Source of the DNA: Algibacter mikhailovii
GTDB taxonomy: Bacteria; Bacteroidota; Bacteroidia; Flavobacteriales; Flavobacteriaceae
Length of the DNA stretch: 64,000 bases
Reading direction: 5' to 3'
Assembly: GCF_014651495.1 (NCBI RefSeq)
Contig: NZ_BMWZ01000002.1
Span: 248,001-312,000 of the forward strand
Position numbers and translations under genes: made by a program. The notes under the pieces are model-generated. The model saw nothing but the letters and a program-made list of their open reading frames with translations. It did no database searches and was not told the origin of the DNA. Positions within the stretch are counted from its first letter, which is position 1, and each line of letters begins with the position of its first letter. Positions 43,425-52,220 of this stretch are shown here, piece by piece.

Positions 43425-44387
43425 TTAGAAAAATCTTGGCGAACGGTCATAACCGCCCTTTAATCCTAAAAGGTCAATATCCCATAAAATAAATATTTCA
43501 TGTGATCCTGAATTAAAATCACCTAAGTTAGATGTTGTATAATCATAGGCATACCCAATTCTCATTGCAGGGGTCACCCTAAAATTCACCAAGGCACTAA
43601 CAGCATCATCCAACCTATAGGCTAAACCAGCTTCAACCTTTTCATTAAATAGCACATTTGCCGTAATATCTAAAGATAGCGGTGCTCCTGTAACCGCCTT
43701 AGTCATAAAGGCAGGTTTAAATTTTAAATTTGGATTGATATCAAAGACATACCCTCCGGTAAAGAAATAATGTACATTTTCTGTTCCAGTAGCGCTTATA
43801 CCATTTTCTGTTTCCAAGTGTTTTCTGGATAATATATTGGGAGCTGAAAATCCTAAATAGAAATTATCTTTGAAGAAGAAAGCACCAAAGCCTAAATTAG
43901 GAAATGTTTGACCGATATTCTCATTAAAAGCCACATCAAGTCCATTATTGACATTACCGGATTGTAATATGAAACCATCAAAATTTGCGTTATAAAAGCT
44001 GACACCAGCCTTAGCTCCAAAAGACAATTTACTATCTACCCCTACTGGAATAACATAAGCAAAATCAGCAAAAATATTGGTTTCATTAACAACATCACCA
44101 ATATTATCATTGGTAAATGATAACCCTGCTTCAGTTCTATTACTTAAAGGTGTATGCGCAAAGAAACTAGCGGTTCTTGGAGCGCCTTCCATACCAACCC
44201 ACTGCGTTCTATACATACCACCTATGTTGAGAATATCTAATTCTCCAGTAGCATAAGCCGGATTAATTACGCTCATATTATACATATATTGCGTAAACTG
44301 CGGATCCTGCTGTGCCAAACTAATCATAGACACAAGCATTAGGCCTATACCAGCAATAATTCTTATATATATATTTAACTGTTTCAT
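43425..44387 (-). CDS. PorP/SprF family protein paired with the adhesin
   Basis: Outer-membrane barrel, 320 residues, signal peptide ending SLAQ and family motif PQFTQYMYNMSVINPAYAG near 28-46 followed by GMYRTQWVGMEGAP. In F. johnsoniae, SprF is required for surface delivery of the type B cargo SprB encoded upstream, and several paralogues sit next to similar cargo. Here the gene follows the 1555-residue type B CTD protein by 26 bp, so it is probably the dedicated partner for that cargo. The OmpA-type gene follows after a short gap. Confidence 0.92.
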   Translation of the reverse strand: MKQLNIYIRIIAGIGLMLVSMISLAQQDPQFTQYMYNMSVINPAYATGELDILNIGGMYRTQWVGMEGAPRTASFFAHTPLSNRTEAGLSFTNDNIGDVVNETNIFADFAYVIPVGVDSKLSFGAKAGVSFYNANFDGFILQSGNVNNGLDVAFNENIGQTFPNLGFGAFFFKDNFYLGFSAPNILSRKHLETENGISATGTENVHYFFTGGYVFDINPNLKFKPAFMTKAVTGAPLSLDITANVLFNEKVEAGLAYRLDDAVSALVNFRVTPAMRIGYAYDYTTSNLGDFNSGSHEIFILWDIDLLGLKGGYDRSPRFF

Positions 44388-44413
44388 TTCTTTTGTTTTC
44401 TCCTTAGTCCGAA

Positions 44414-47400
44414 TTATCTACTTAAATATATACGACCTTGTTCTGGCGGATTTTCGCCGTCTTGATAGTCAAATATGTAGAAGTATACGCCAACTGGTAA
44501 ATCGCCTTTAGCTACCCCACTAGATTGATTTGATGTACCATCGAACCTAGGCGTATTTGCACCTCCCTTATAAACCATATTCCCATATCGGTTATAAATT
44601 TCCATATTAAAGTTTGGATATAATACGCCTAAGAAATCAACATCTAGTGTATCATTAATGCCATCTCCATTTGGAGAAAAACCATCAGGAATCTCTAATT
44701 CTCCACAAGCTGTAAGATCTGGAGTAACCGATAATCTAATACTACTTTCACAACGGGTTGTTGTATTGATTAATGCGGCATAATAGGTCCCCTCACTCAA
44801 TACAGACCAATTGTCATAGGCAGTTCCTCCCGTTTCTGAATCATACCATATAATATTGGAGGCCTCTGAAATATATTCAACAATATTTAAAGACAAATCA
44901 TTTATTGTTGGCTCGTCATTTATACAATAATCAGCATTAGAATCAATAATTGTAGGTGTAGAAGTATCATAAAGCGTAACACTTATTTGAACTGCAGCGG
45001 AGGATTCACATCCTGTACTATTGGTCTGGGTAGCAAAATAATCTGCATTATCAATAAGATAATCTGTACTTAATAATAGTTTTGTTAGTAAAGCGTCTTC
45101 ATACCAGTTAACCGTACCAATAGATTCAATACTACTTTCAAGATCAGAAACGGTTGGCCTATTACTTAAACAAAACTCGGGATTAGGATCTATTACAACT
45201 ACCGATGGGCTATCATTAACAGTTACGGTAACTTCTGCACTATCTTCTAGAACGCATGGTGCTGAAGATTTTACCGTGTATTTATAAATGCCTTGGACAT
45301 CCACGGCAGGATCAAAGACACCTGTTCCACTTGCGAGTTCCGGCAACCATTCACCACCTGTTTGGGCTGTAGACCCCAACAAATCAAATAAATCAAGGGT
45401 ATCATCGCCTTGGCAAATAGCAACTGAATTACCTGTACCTGCATCCGGTGCTTGAGAAACAGTAACAATAACATCACTGGAAAAAACACCACATGAATTG
45501 GTTAAGGTATATGTATACGTACCTTCTGCATCCAGCAAAGGATCAAAAAGACCGGTACCACTCGTTAAAGCTGGAGACCAAGTCCCGCCAAAATCTGCCG
45601 GTTCAATTAGTGAAAATAAATCTGTTGTTCCATTATCACTGCAAATATTCAAAGTATTACTAGTTCCTGCATTCAAAGGAGCTTCAACATTCAATGTAAT
45701 AGTAACTTGAGCATCAATACATGGCGATATCCCAGCCACAATATAGGTGAACTGATAGCTGCCAGGCACTACACCAGTAGCATCAAAACTGTTTCCTACT
45801 AAGGAACCAACACCATCATCATTTTGCCATGTTCCTCCTGTATCCTGCGTTCCATCTAAGGCATTGAACAAATCAACGCTATTGTCAGAATCACATACTG
45901 CAAGGGGCAGGGCATTACCTGGGATTGGTGATTGATTAATGTTAGCCACTACGGCTGTTCTTAATGCAGACTCACATCCTGTAACGGCATCAGTTTGTGA
46001 TGCATAATACGTTTGTTTATCAATTAAAATCGTAGTATTATCCAAAAGGTTTCCTCCGGTCAATGCATCATACCATTTTACGGAAACACCTGTTACAACA
46101 AGGTCTATAATGGCTGCATTATCACAAAAGTCTTGAACGGCCTCAGCTGCTGGTGGTAATATTTCGTTAATATTAATACTGACCGTAACTGGTTCATCAA
46201 TACAACTTCCAATAGGATCTAGCGTATAAGTAAAGTTAGAAGTACCGATAGGTAAGTTATCTAACATCACACTACTCCCCGATAATGTTCCGGTTGCATT
46301 ATCATCACTCCAAGTACCCGTTAAATTAGCTCCTGAAAGTAAATCGAAAAGATTAAAGGTTTGACTTGGCGTTAAATCTACCTTACAAAATTCTGCCGGT
46401 GGATTAGCCGTACCTGATTCTAGGGCTTCAGCAATAGTAACCACCACTGTAGCACTACCTTCGCAGCCTTGAGCATCGCTTATAGTATAGGTATAATTAT
46501 AAAAGCCAACAGCAAGATTGGTTAAATCAATTTGGCTTCCAGATAAAACACCAGAGGTACTATCATCACTCCAAACTCCACCTAAATCTGCACCGTCTAG
46601 TTGCATAAATAAATCAAAAGGTGAATTAGCTGCTAAATCATTCTCACAAAAAGTAACGTCACTGGGAATACCTGTATTTGGGAGCGGATTTATAATAATT
46701 TGAACAGTCACCAATTCATCAGTACACGTCCCTATTGGTGCAACTTCGTAAGTATAATTATACACACCTTCTGTAAAACCAATTAAATCAATGGGATTAT
46801 TTGTTACTGCTCCTGAATTATCTGTTCCGCTATACCATGTTCCTGTTTGATCAGCTCCAGTTAATAAACTAAACAAATCAAAATTAGTAGGGGCTGATTC
46901 CTCGCAAAATTCAACAGCTTGAGTTGCTATCCCTGATTCTGGGGCATTTTCTACTGAAACAACCACTGTAGAGCTGCTAACACAACCATTAAGGGCAGTA
47001 ATGGTGTAGGTGTAATTATAAAAACCTACCGCAAGATTGGTTAAATCCACTTGACTTCCTGTTAATGCACCAGTAGCATTATCATCTGACCACACACCGC
47101 CTGGATCTGCACCGGTAAGACGTGTAAATAAATCTAAAGGTGAATTGGATCCCAATTCATTCTCGCAATACGTTGCTCCACTTGGCGTCCCTGAGTTAGG
47201 TGGTAAGTTAATTACTATTTGTACGGTCACTAACTCATCTGTACAAGTACCAATAGCTGCAACTTCATAGGTATAATTATATGTGCCATTTGCTAATAGA
47301 GATAAATCAATTTCATTTGATGTAGTTTCCCCCAAATTATCGGTTCCCACATACCAATTACCAATAAGATCTGCCCCCGTAAGAAGGTCAAATAAATTAT

Positions 47401-49081
47401 AATTTGTTGGCGCCAAACCTAAACAAAACACTGCTGGACTATTAGCAGCACCTGATTCTGGACCTTCTTCTACATTTATAGTTATGGTTTCTGTATCAAT
47501 ACAGTCGCCATCGCCTATGGTATAATTAAAAAGATATGGGCTGTTTAAAAAGGTAAAGCTAGAAATATCAAGACTATTAGATATGGTATTATTGTTGGCA
47601 TCACGCCAAACACCGTTATTATTGCTTTGTGAACCATCAAGAGCCATAAATAGATCAAATGGCGAATTATTTGCTAAATCATTCTCACAAAAACTCTGAT
47701 TAACTGCATTACCCGCATTGGGGTCGGTTAATATATCAACTTGTATTGTTGTTGTTTCCTCCAAACATATACTAGGCGAAATATTTTGAGTATATGAAAA
47801 ATAATAAGTGCCTGGTGTATATGAAGTCAAATCAATTGGCGAACTAATCATCATACCAGAACTTGAGTTACCCGCAGTCCATTGTCCATCAGGATCTGCA
47901 CCAGTTAACTGTGCATTCAAATCAAATGCCGTTGGTAAGCTTGCCTCACAAAATGTTATGGGTCCAGAATTCGTAGGTGTTCCAGAAGATAGGGGTTGTT
48001 CAATTTCTATGGTAACGGTAGAAATAAGATCGGGACAAGATCCATTGGCTAAAACCGTATAGCTAAACACATGACTCCCGGCTGTTAAACCAGAAATATT
48101 AACAGTTCCTAAATATCCGTTTGATGTTGTTTCTGGTCCTACCCAAGTTCCTGTAGCATCCTTTGGATCCCCCAATTCATCAAAAAGATTAAAACTAGTA
48201 ACAGGTAAGTTGTTTTCACAATAACTCAAACTACTAGAGATTCCAGACTCCTCCGTATTAATCTCCACAACAACCGCTACTGGGTTACTCGAGCAAAACA
48301 CCCCTTCAATCTGCATATAATAGGTATTGCCATCAACTAGGGCATCTGTAGGCAATAAGGCCGGAATTATTGGATCTCCATTACTATCTAAACTTTCATA
48401 CCAATTATAAAACAAATTAGTATTAGTATTCAAATCAGCAACTGTGGGATTAGAACCTGAACAAAATAATTGTTGTAGTTCCGGACTGGGATCAGAGGGC
48501 GTTGAAAAAACACCAATTTGACCACTTTCGATTTGACCCGTACAACCTCCGGAATCCGTTAATACCATATAGTATGTTTTGGCTTCAACAGGTATAACAT
48601 CACTAGGATTAACAGGAGTTGTTAGCTCCAAATCTCCATATATTTGAACGGTAACATCGGCTGGAATAAAAGGTTTTAAAACATCATCAATATAGCTTTG
48701 AAATGTTGCATTTTCCTTACTACAATATATACGATCTAATACCTGATCAATTCCATCAACAGTAAAATTAACAGTAACGGCAGATCTAGTACCACAATTT
48801 CCAGAAATATCTCCAACATAATAGGTACCTTCAGTAACTAATTCATTAGGGTTATAAGACGTACCACCTGTGGCTGCCGTATACCAAACAATACCATTGC
48901 CTCCATCAGTTACAAAACTGTTCAAATCTCTAAAACTATATCCAGCACCATCTAAACAAATATCAGGATTTGCGTTATTCACGGTAGGACATTGTGCGAA
49001 GACTTTATGGCTTGAACCAAAAAGCAAAAAAACAAATAGTACATTACAAAATACAAGACTTGACAAGAAGCTAGTTTTCAT
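44414..49081 (-). CDS. Large repeat adhesin with T9SS type B (gliding-associated) C-terminal domain
   Basis: 1555-residue cell-surface protein. Signal peptide (about 1-29, ending VFAQ); residues 30-276 hold WYxxATGG-type Ig-like modules; residues about 277-1290 hold at least eleven units of about 85-95 residues that start with xSG or xAG, contain a Cys, then DLF-x2-LxGAD-x2-GxW and end GxYNYTY; two further WY modules follow; the last about 95 residues are the gliding motility-associated CTD (IPDGFSPNGDGINDT, MEIYNRYGNMVYKG, PVGVYFYIF). Type B CTD cargo crosses the outer membrane through SprA. Function is probably adhesion; the ligand is unknown. First gene of a three-gene unit; no clear promoter was seen. 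Confidence 0.92.
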   Translation of the reverse strand: MKTSFLSSLVFCNVLFVFLLFGSSHKVFAQCPTVNNANPDICLDGAGYSFRDLNSFVTDGGNGIVWYTAATGGTSYNPNELVTEGTYYVGDISGNCGTRSAVTVNFTVDGIDQVLDRIYCSKENATFQSYIDDVLKPFIPADVTVQIYGDLELTTPVNPSDVIPVEAKTYYMVLTDSGGCTGQIESGQIGVFSTPSDPSPELQQLFCSGSNPTVADLNTNTNLFYNWYESLDSNGDPIIPALLPTDALVDGNTYYMQIEGVFCSSNPVAVVVEINTEESGISSSLSYCENNLPVTSFNLFDELGDPKDATGTWVGPETTSNGYLGTVNISGLTAGSHVFSYTVLANGSCPDLISTVTIEIEQPLSSGTPTNSGPITFCEASLPTAFDLNAQLTGADPDGQWTAGNSSSGMMISSPIDLTSYTPGTYYFSYTQNISPSICLEETTTIQVDILTDPNAGNAVNQSFCENDLANNSPFDLFMALDGSQSNNNGVWRDANNNTISNSLDISSFTFLNSPYLFNYTIGDGDCIDTETITINVEEGPESGAANSPAVFCLGLAPTNYNLFDLLTGADLIGNWYVGTDNLGETTSNEIDLSLLANGTYNYTYEVAAIGTCTDELVTVQIVINLPPNSGTPSGATYCENELGSNSPLDLFTRLTGADPGGVWSDDNATGALTGSQVDLTNLAVGFYNYTYTITALNGCVSSSTVVVSVENAPESGIATQAVEFCEESAPTNFDLFSLLTGADQTGTWYSGTDNSGAVTNNPIDLIGFTEGVYNYTYEVAPIGTCTDELVTVQIIINPLPNTGIPSDVTFCENDLAANSPFDLFMQLDGADLGGVWSDDSTSGVLSGSQIDLTNLAVGFYNYTYTISDAQGCEGSATVVVTIAEALESGTANPPAEFCKVDLTPSQTFNLFDLLSGANLTGTWSDDNATGTLSGSSVMLDNLPIGTSNFTYTLDPIGSCIDEPVTVSININEILPPAAEAVQDFCDNAAIIDLVVTGVSVKWYDALTGGNLLDNTTILIDKQTYYASQTDAVTGCESALRTAVVANINQSPIPGNALPLAVCDSDNSVDLFNALDGTQDTGGTWQNDDGVGSLVGNSFDATGVVPGSYQFTYIVAGISPCIDAQVTITLNVEAPLNAGTSNTLNICSDNGTTDLFSLIEPADFGGTWSPALTSGTGLFDPLLDAEGTYTYTLTNSCGVFSSDVIVTVSQAPDAGTGNSVAICQGDDTLDLFDLLGSTAQTGGEWLPELASGTGVFDPAVDVQGIYKYTVKSSAPCVLEDSAEVTVTVNDSPSVVVIDPNPEFCLSNRPTVSDLESSIESIGTVNWYEDALLTKLLLSTDYLIDNADYFATQTNSTGCESSAAVQISVTLYDTSTPTIIDSNADYCINDEPTINDLSLNIVEYISEASNIIWYDSETGGTAYDNWSVLSEGTYYAALINTTTRCESSIRLSVTPDLTACGELEIPDGFSPNGDGINDTLDVDFLGVLYPNFNMEIYNRYGNMVYKGGANTPRFDGTSNQSSGVAKGDLPVGVYFYIFDYQDGENPPEQGRIYLSR
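45213..48253 (-). repeat. Tandem Ig-like repeat array in the adhesin gene
   Basis: Coding repeats of about 255-285 bp, eleven recognisable units. Each unit has a Cys followed by DLF, GAD, G-x-W and a YNYTY-like strand, then a second Cys in SCxDE or GCxSS-like text. Units alternate between two subtypes (those opening ESG with GTWY and those opening NSG/NTG with GVWSDD), which suggests duplication of a two-unit block of about 540 bp. Confidence 0.75.
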
Positions 49082-49242
49082 AATTAAGGGTTTACAATCA
49101 TTTATAAATTAGGTCTAACTAGTATCCCCCATATTATTTTGGGACAATTTAATTACCTAGGCAATTTAACTGATTTTTTTGTATTTCATCGATTTTTATT
49201 GAAATATTTTCATTTAAACGAATATAAATGCATTTAAACGAT

Positions 49243-49270
49243 AAAAGCCCACCTAAAAAGGTGAGCTTTT
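49243..49270 (-). terminator. Terminator at the end of the ActABCDEF-coxII-coxI operon
   Basis: 12-position stem (49243-49254 with 49259-49270) that pairs fully on the minus strand if one G-U is allowed, 4-nt loop, ending in T residues. It lies 27 bp past the coxI stop. Confidence 0.75.
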
Positions 49271-49297
49271 AATATTTTAATAAATGTTATTTATTTT

Positions 49298-51091
49298 CTA
49301 GTGTTGAAGTTCTTCCTCACCATCCTTTAAAGGAACTGTTTGCGGCACAAAATCTACATCATGTCCCGGCTTACTATAATCATACGCCCAACGGTGTACA
49401 TGAGGAATCTCACCTGGCCAGTTACCATGAATGTGCTCTACAGGAGTTGTCCACTCCAAGGTTGTAGACCTCCATGGGTTTTGTACTGCTTTCTTTCCGT
49501 AGAAAATGCTGATAAAGAAATTATATAGGTATACGATTTGTACAACACCACCTATTAATGCAAAAATGGTTATTATGACATTAACATTAGCTAAATCGTC
49601 AAACAGAGGAAAATTAGAGTTTGTATAATATCTACGTGGTAACCCTGCCATTCCTATAAAGTGCATTGGGAAGAACACCCCGTATGCACAAACTGCAGTT
49701 AACCAAAAGTGGATATATCCTAAATTCTTGTTTAACATACGTCCAAACATTTTTGGGAACCAATGATAAATACCCGCGAACATACCATAAAGCGCAGATA
49801 TACCCATTACCAAGTGGAAATGCGCTACTACAAAGTAGGTATCATGTACATTAATATCTAGAGCACTATCTCCAAGAATAATTCCTGTTAATCCACCCGT
49901 AATAAAGGTAGAAACAAATCCAATTGAAAATAACATTGCCGGATTCATTTGCAGATTTCCTTTCCATAAGGTAGTAATCCAGTTAAAGGCTTTTACCGCA
50001 GATGGTATGGCAATTAATAAGGTTGTAAATGTAAATACCGATCCAAGGAAAGGATTCATTCCAGATATAAACATATGGTGTCCCCATACGATTGTAGAAA
50101 GAAATGCAATAGCGAGTATAGAAGCAATCATGGCACGATAACCAAAAATTGGTTTACGCGAGTTTGATGCCATTATTTCTGATACCAGACCCATTGCAGG
50201 TAAAATTACAATATATACCTCTGGGTGTCCCAAGAACCAAAATAAGTGCTCAAATAAAACTGGCGACCCACCTTGATAATGCAGTACTTCACCTTGAATA
50301 AATATATCTGATAAGAAGAATGATGTACCAAAACTTCTATCCATTATCAATAACAAAGCAGCCGATAATAACACAGGGAATGAAATAATACCAATTATTG
50401 CTGTCACAAAAAATGCCCAGATTGTTAGTGGTAATCTTGTCATTGACATACCCTTTGTACGTAAATTAATTACCGTAACCACATAGTTTAAAGATCCTAA
50501 TAAAGATGAAGCAATGAATATTGCCATAGAAACCAACCACAATGTCATACCCATACCAGAACCTCCTTGCGCCATAGGCAAGGCACTTAACGGTGGATAA
50601 ATAGTCCATCCTGCTGCTGCAGGGCCTGCCTCCACAAATAATGATATAATCATGATTACACTTGATAAAAAGAATAACCAATATGATACCATATTTAAGA
50701 AACCAGATGCCATATCACGAGCACCAATTTGCAACGGAATTAAAAGGTTACTAAATGTACCACTCAATCCAGCTGTCAACACGAAGAATACCATAATGGT
50801 ACCATGTATAGTAACCAATGCTAAATAGATATCAGCATCCATAACACCGTCTGGCGCCCATTTACCCAATAAAGCTTCAAATAATACATTAGGTTCTTCC
50901 GGCCATGCAATTTGCATACGGAACATCATAGACATTAATACACCTATAACCCCCATGATAGTACCAGTAACAAGGTACTGCTTGGCAATCATTTTATGGT
51001 CTTGACTAAATATATATTTAGTAACAAACGTTTCTTTATGATGATGTCCGTGGTCGTCGTCGTGACCGTGAGTATCTGCGTGTGCTGACAT
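49298..51091 (-). CDS. ctaD: Cytochrome c oxidase subunit I
   Basis: Catalytic heme-copper subunit that reduces O2 and pumps protons. Twelve helices expected in 597 residues; visible are the low-spin heme histidine in VTIHGTIMVFF, FWFLGHPEVYIVILPAMG with the A1-type glutamate and the CuB-His/Tyr pair, WGHHMF (CuB), and HDTYFVVAHFHLVMG (heme a3 and heme a ligands). Its N terminus (residues 3-20) is a His/Asp-rich run of nine histidines before the conserved SQDHKMIAKQY. No fused subunit III. Last gene of the complex III-oxidase operon, 26 bp after coxII. Confidence 0.96.
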   Translation of the reverse strand: MSAHADTHGHDDDHGHHHKETFVTKYIFSQDHKMIAKQYLVTGTIMGVIGVLMSMMFRMQIAWPEEPNVLFEALLGKWAPDGVMDADIYLALVTIHGTIMVFFVLTAGLSGTFSNLLIPLQIGARDMASGFLNMVSYWLFFLSSVIMIISLFVEAGPAAAGWTIYPPLSALPMAQGGSGMGMTLWLVSMAIFIASSLLGSLNYVVTVINLRTKGMSMTRLPLTIWAFFVTAIIGIISFPVLLSAALLLIMDRSFGTSFFLSDIFIQGEVLHYQGGSPVLFEHLFWFLGHPEVYIVILPAMGLVSEIMASNSRKPIFGYRAMIASILAIAFLSTIVWGHHMFISGMNPFLGSVFTFTTLLIAIPSAVKAFNWITTLWKGNLQMNPAMLFSIGFVSTFITGGLTGIILGDSALDINVHDTYFVVAHFHLVMGISALYGMFAGIYHWFPKMFGRMLNKNLGYIHFWLTAVCAYGVFFPMHFIGMAGLPRRYYTNSNFPLFDDLANVNVIITIFALIGGVVQIVYLYNFFISIFYGKKAVQNPWRSTTLEWTTPVEHIHGNWPGEIPHVHRWAYDYSKPGHDVDFVPQTVPLKDGEEELQH

Positions 51092-51117
51092 AATCTTATA
51101 TCGTTTTTATCTTTTTA

Positions 51118-52191
51118 TTAGTTAATTAGAGAATTCTTGAATTCTTTTTGCTCCTTAATCCAAGCATCATATTCTTCTTGAGTTTCAACAACAATCTTCA
51201 TTTGCATATTGTAGTGAGACTTACCACAAATTTTATTACATAATAATAAGTAATCAAATTCATAACGCTCTAAAGGCTCCTCACCTTTCGCCACTAAAGG
51301 CTTACTATTTTCAACTCTAATTTTATTGATTCTCGTCACCTTCTCTTGCATTTCCGGTGTTAAACGCATATCGGCTGTAGTTACAGTTGGCGTAAATCCA
51401 AATTGTGTTATCATACCTGGTACACAGTTCATTTGTGCTCTAAAATGCGGCATATAAGCTGAGTGCAATACATCCTGTGAACGCATTTTAAATAACACTG
51501 GTTTTCCAACAGGTAAATGAAGTTCAGTCGTTATGATATCATCTTGGGCATTAGGATCTGCTTCATCTAAACCAAGAATATTAGCACGATCAATATCAAT
51601 TAAACGCACATTGGCCTTTCCTAAAGTATTATCCGCACCAGCATATCTTGCTTTCCAGTTAAACTGCTGCGCGTATAATTCAACAACAAGAGGATCATCA
51701 CTTTCATCAACACCCATGATATTAATCCAAGTATTAAGACCATAGATAATTAATCCAGCTAAAACTATAACAGGAATAATAGTCCAAATAGCCTCTAACT
51801 TATTGTTATCTGCAAAGAATAAGGCCTTTTTACCTTTCTCTCCTTTATATTTAAATGCGAAATAGTGTAATAAAAATTGTGTTACCGTTTGCACAAAAAA
51901 GATGATAACCATGGAAATCACCATCAAGTTATCTACTGTAGGGCCATGCTCTGATGCCGAGTTTGACATTAAAGGTAAATCTCCCCATTTCACTAAACTT
52001 ACTATGGTTATGGCATAGATGAATCCTAGAAAGCCCATCATTAAATAACCATTCATGGTATTATCTTTATCCGTAGCAACACCTGACGTATCACTACCTC
52101 CTTTAGCCTGGGCTAAATCAAAAATCTTTACCATTTGCCAAATGGCAATTAAGATAAATACTAAAACTATAATTGTTAATAAAGCAGTCAT
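51118..52191 (-). CDS. ctaC: Cytochrome c oxidase subunit II with extra N-terminal helices
   Basis: CuA-bearing subunit that accepts electrons from cytochrome c. The CuA ligands are complete: DVLHSAYMPHF (His), then CNKICGKSHYNM (two Cys, His, Met). No cytochrome c domain is fused. Four membrane segments are predicted (about 2-20, 46-68, 89-112, 131-152), whereas the classic subunit II has two; there is no cleavable signal peptide. The CuA domain follows the fourth helix. It lies between actF (29 bp) and coxI (26 bp). Confidence 0.94.
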   Translation of the reverse strand: MTALLTIIVLVFILIAIWQMVKIFDLAQAKGGSDTSGVATDKDNTMNGYLMMGFLGFIYAITIVSLVKWGDLPLMSNSASEHGPTVDNLMVISMVIIFFVQTVTQFLLHYFAFKYKGEKGKKALFFADNNKLEAIWTIIPVIVLAGLIIYGLNTWINIMGVDESDDPLVVELYAQQFNWKARYAGADNTLGKANVRLIDIDRANILGLDEADPNAQDDIITTELHLPVGKPVLFKMRSQDVLHSAYMPHFRAQMNCVPGMITQFGFTPTVTTADMRLTPEMQEKVTRINKIRVENSKPLVAKGEEPLERYEFDYLLLCNKICGKSHYNMQMKIVVETQEEYDAWIKEQKEFKNSLIN

Positions 52192-52220
52192 TGGTATCGT
52201 TCGTCTTTATTTATATCTAA

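Noticed and set aside
45213-48253. CRISPR-like or DNA-level tandem array
   Set aside because: The repetition is at protein level with diverged codons and lies in one long open frame; there are no identical short direct repeats with unique spacers.
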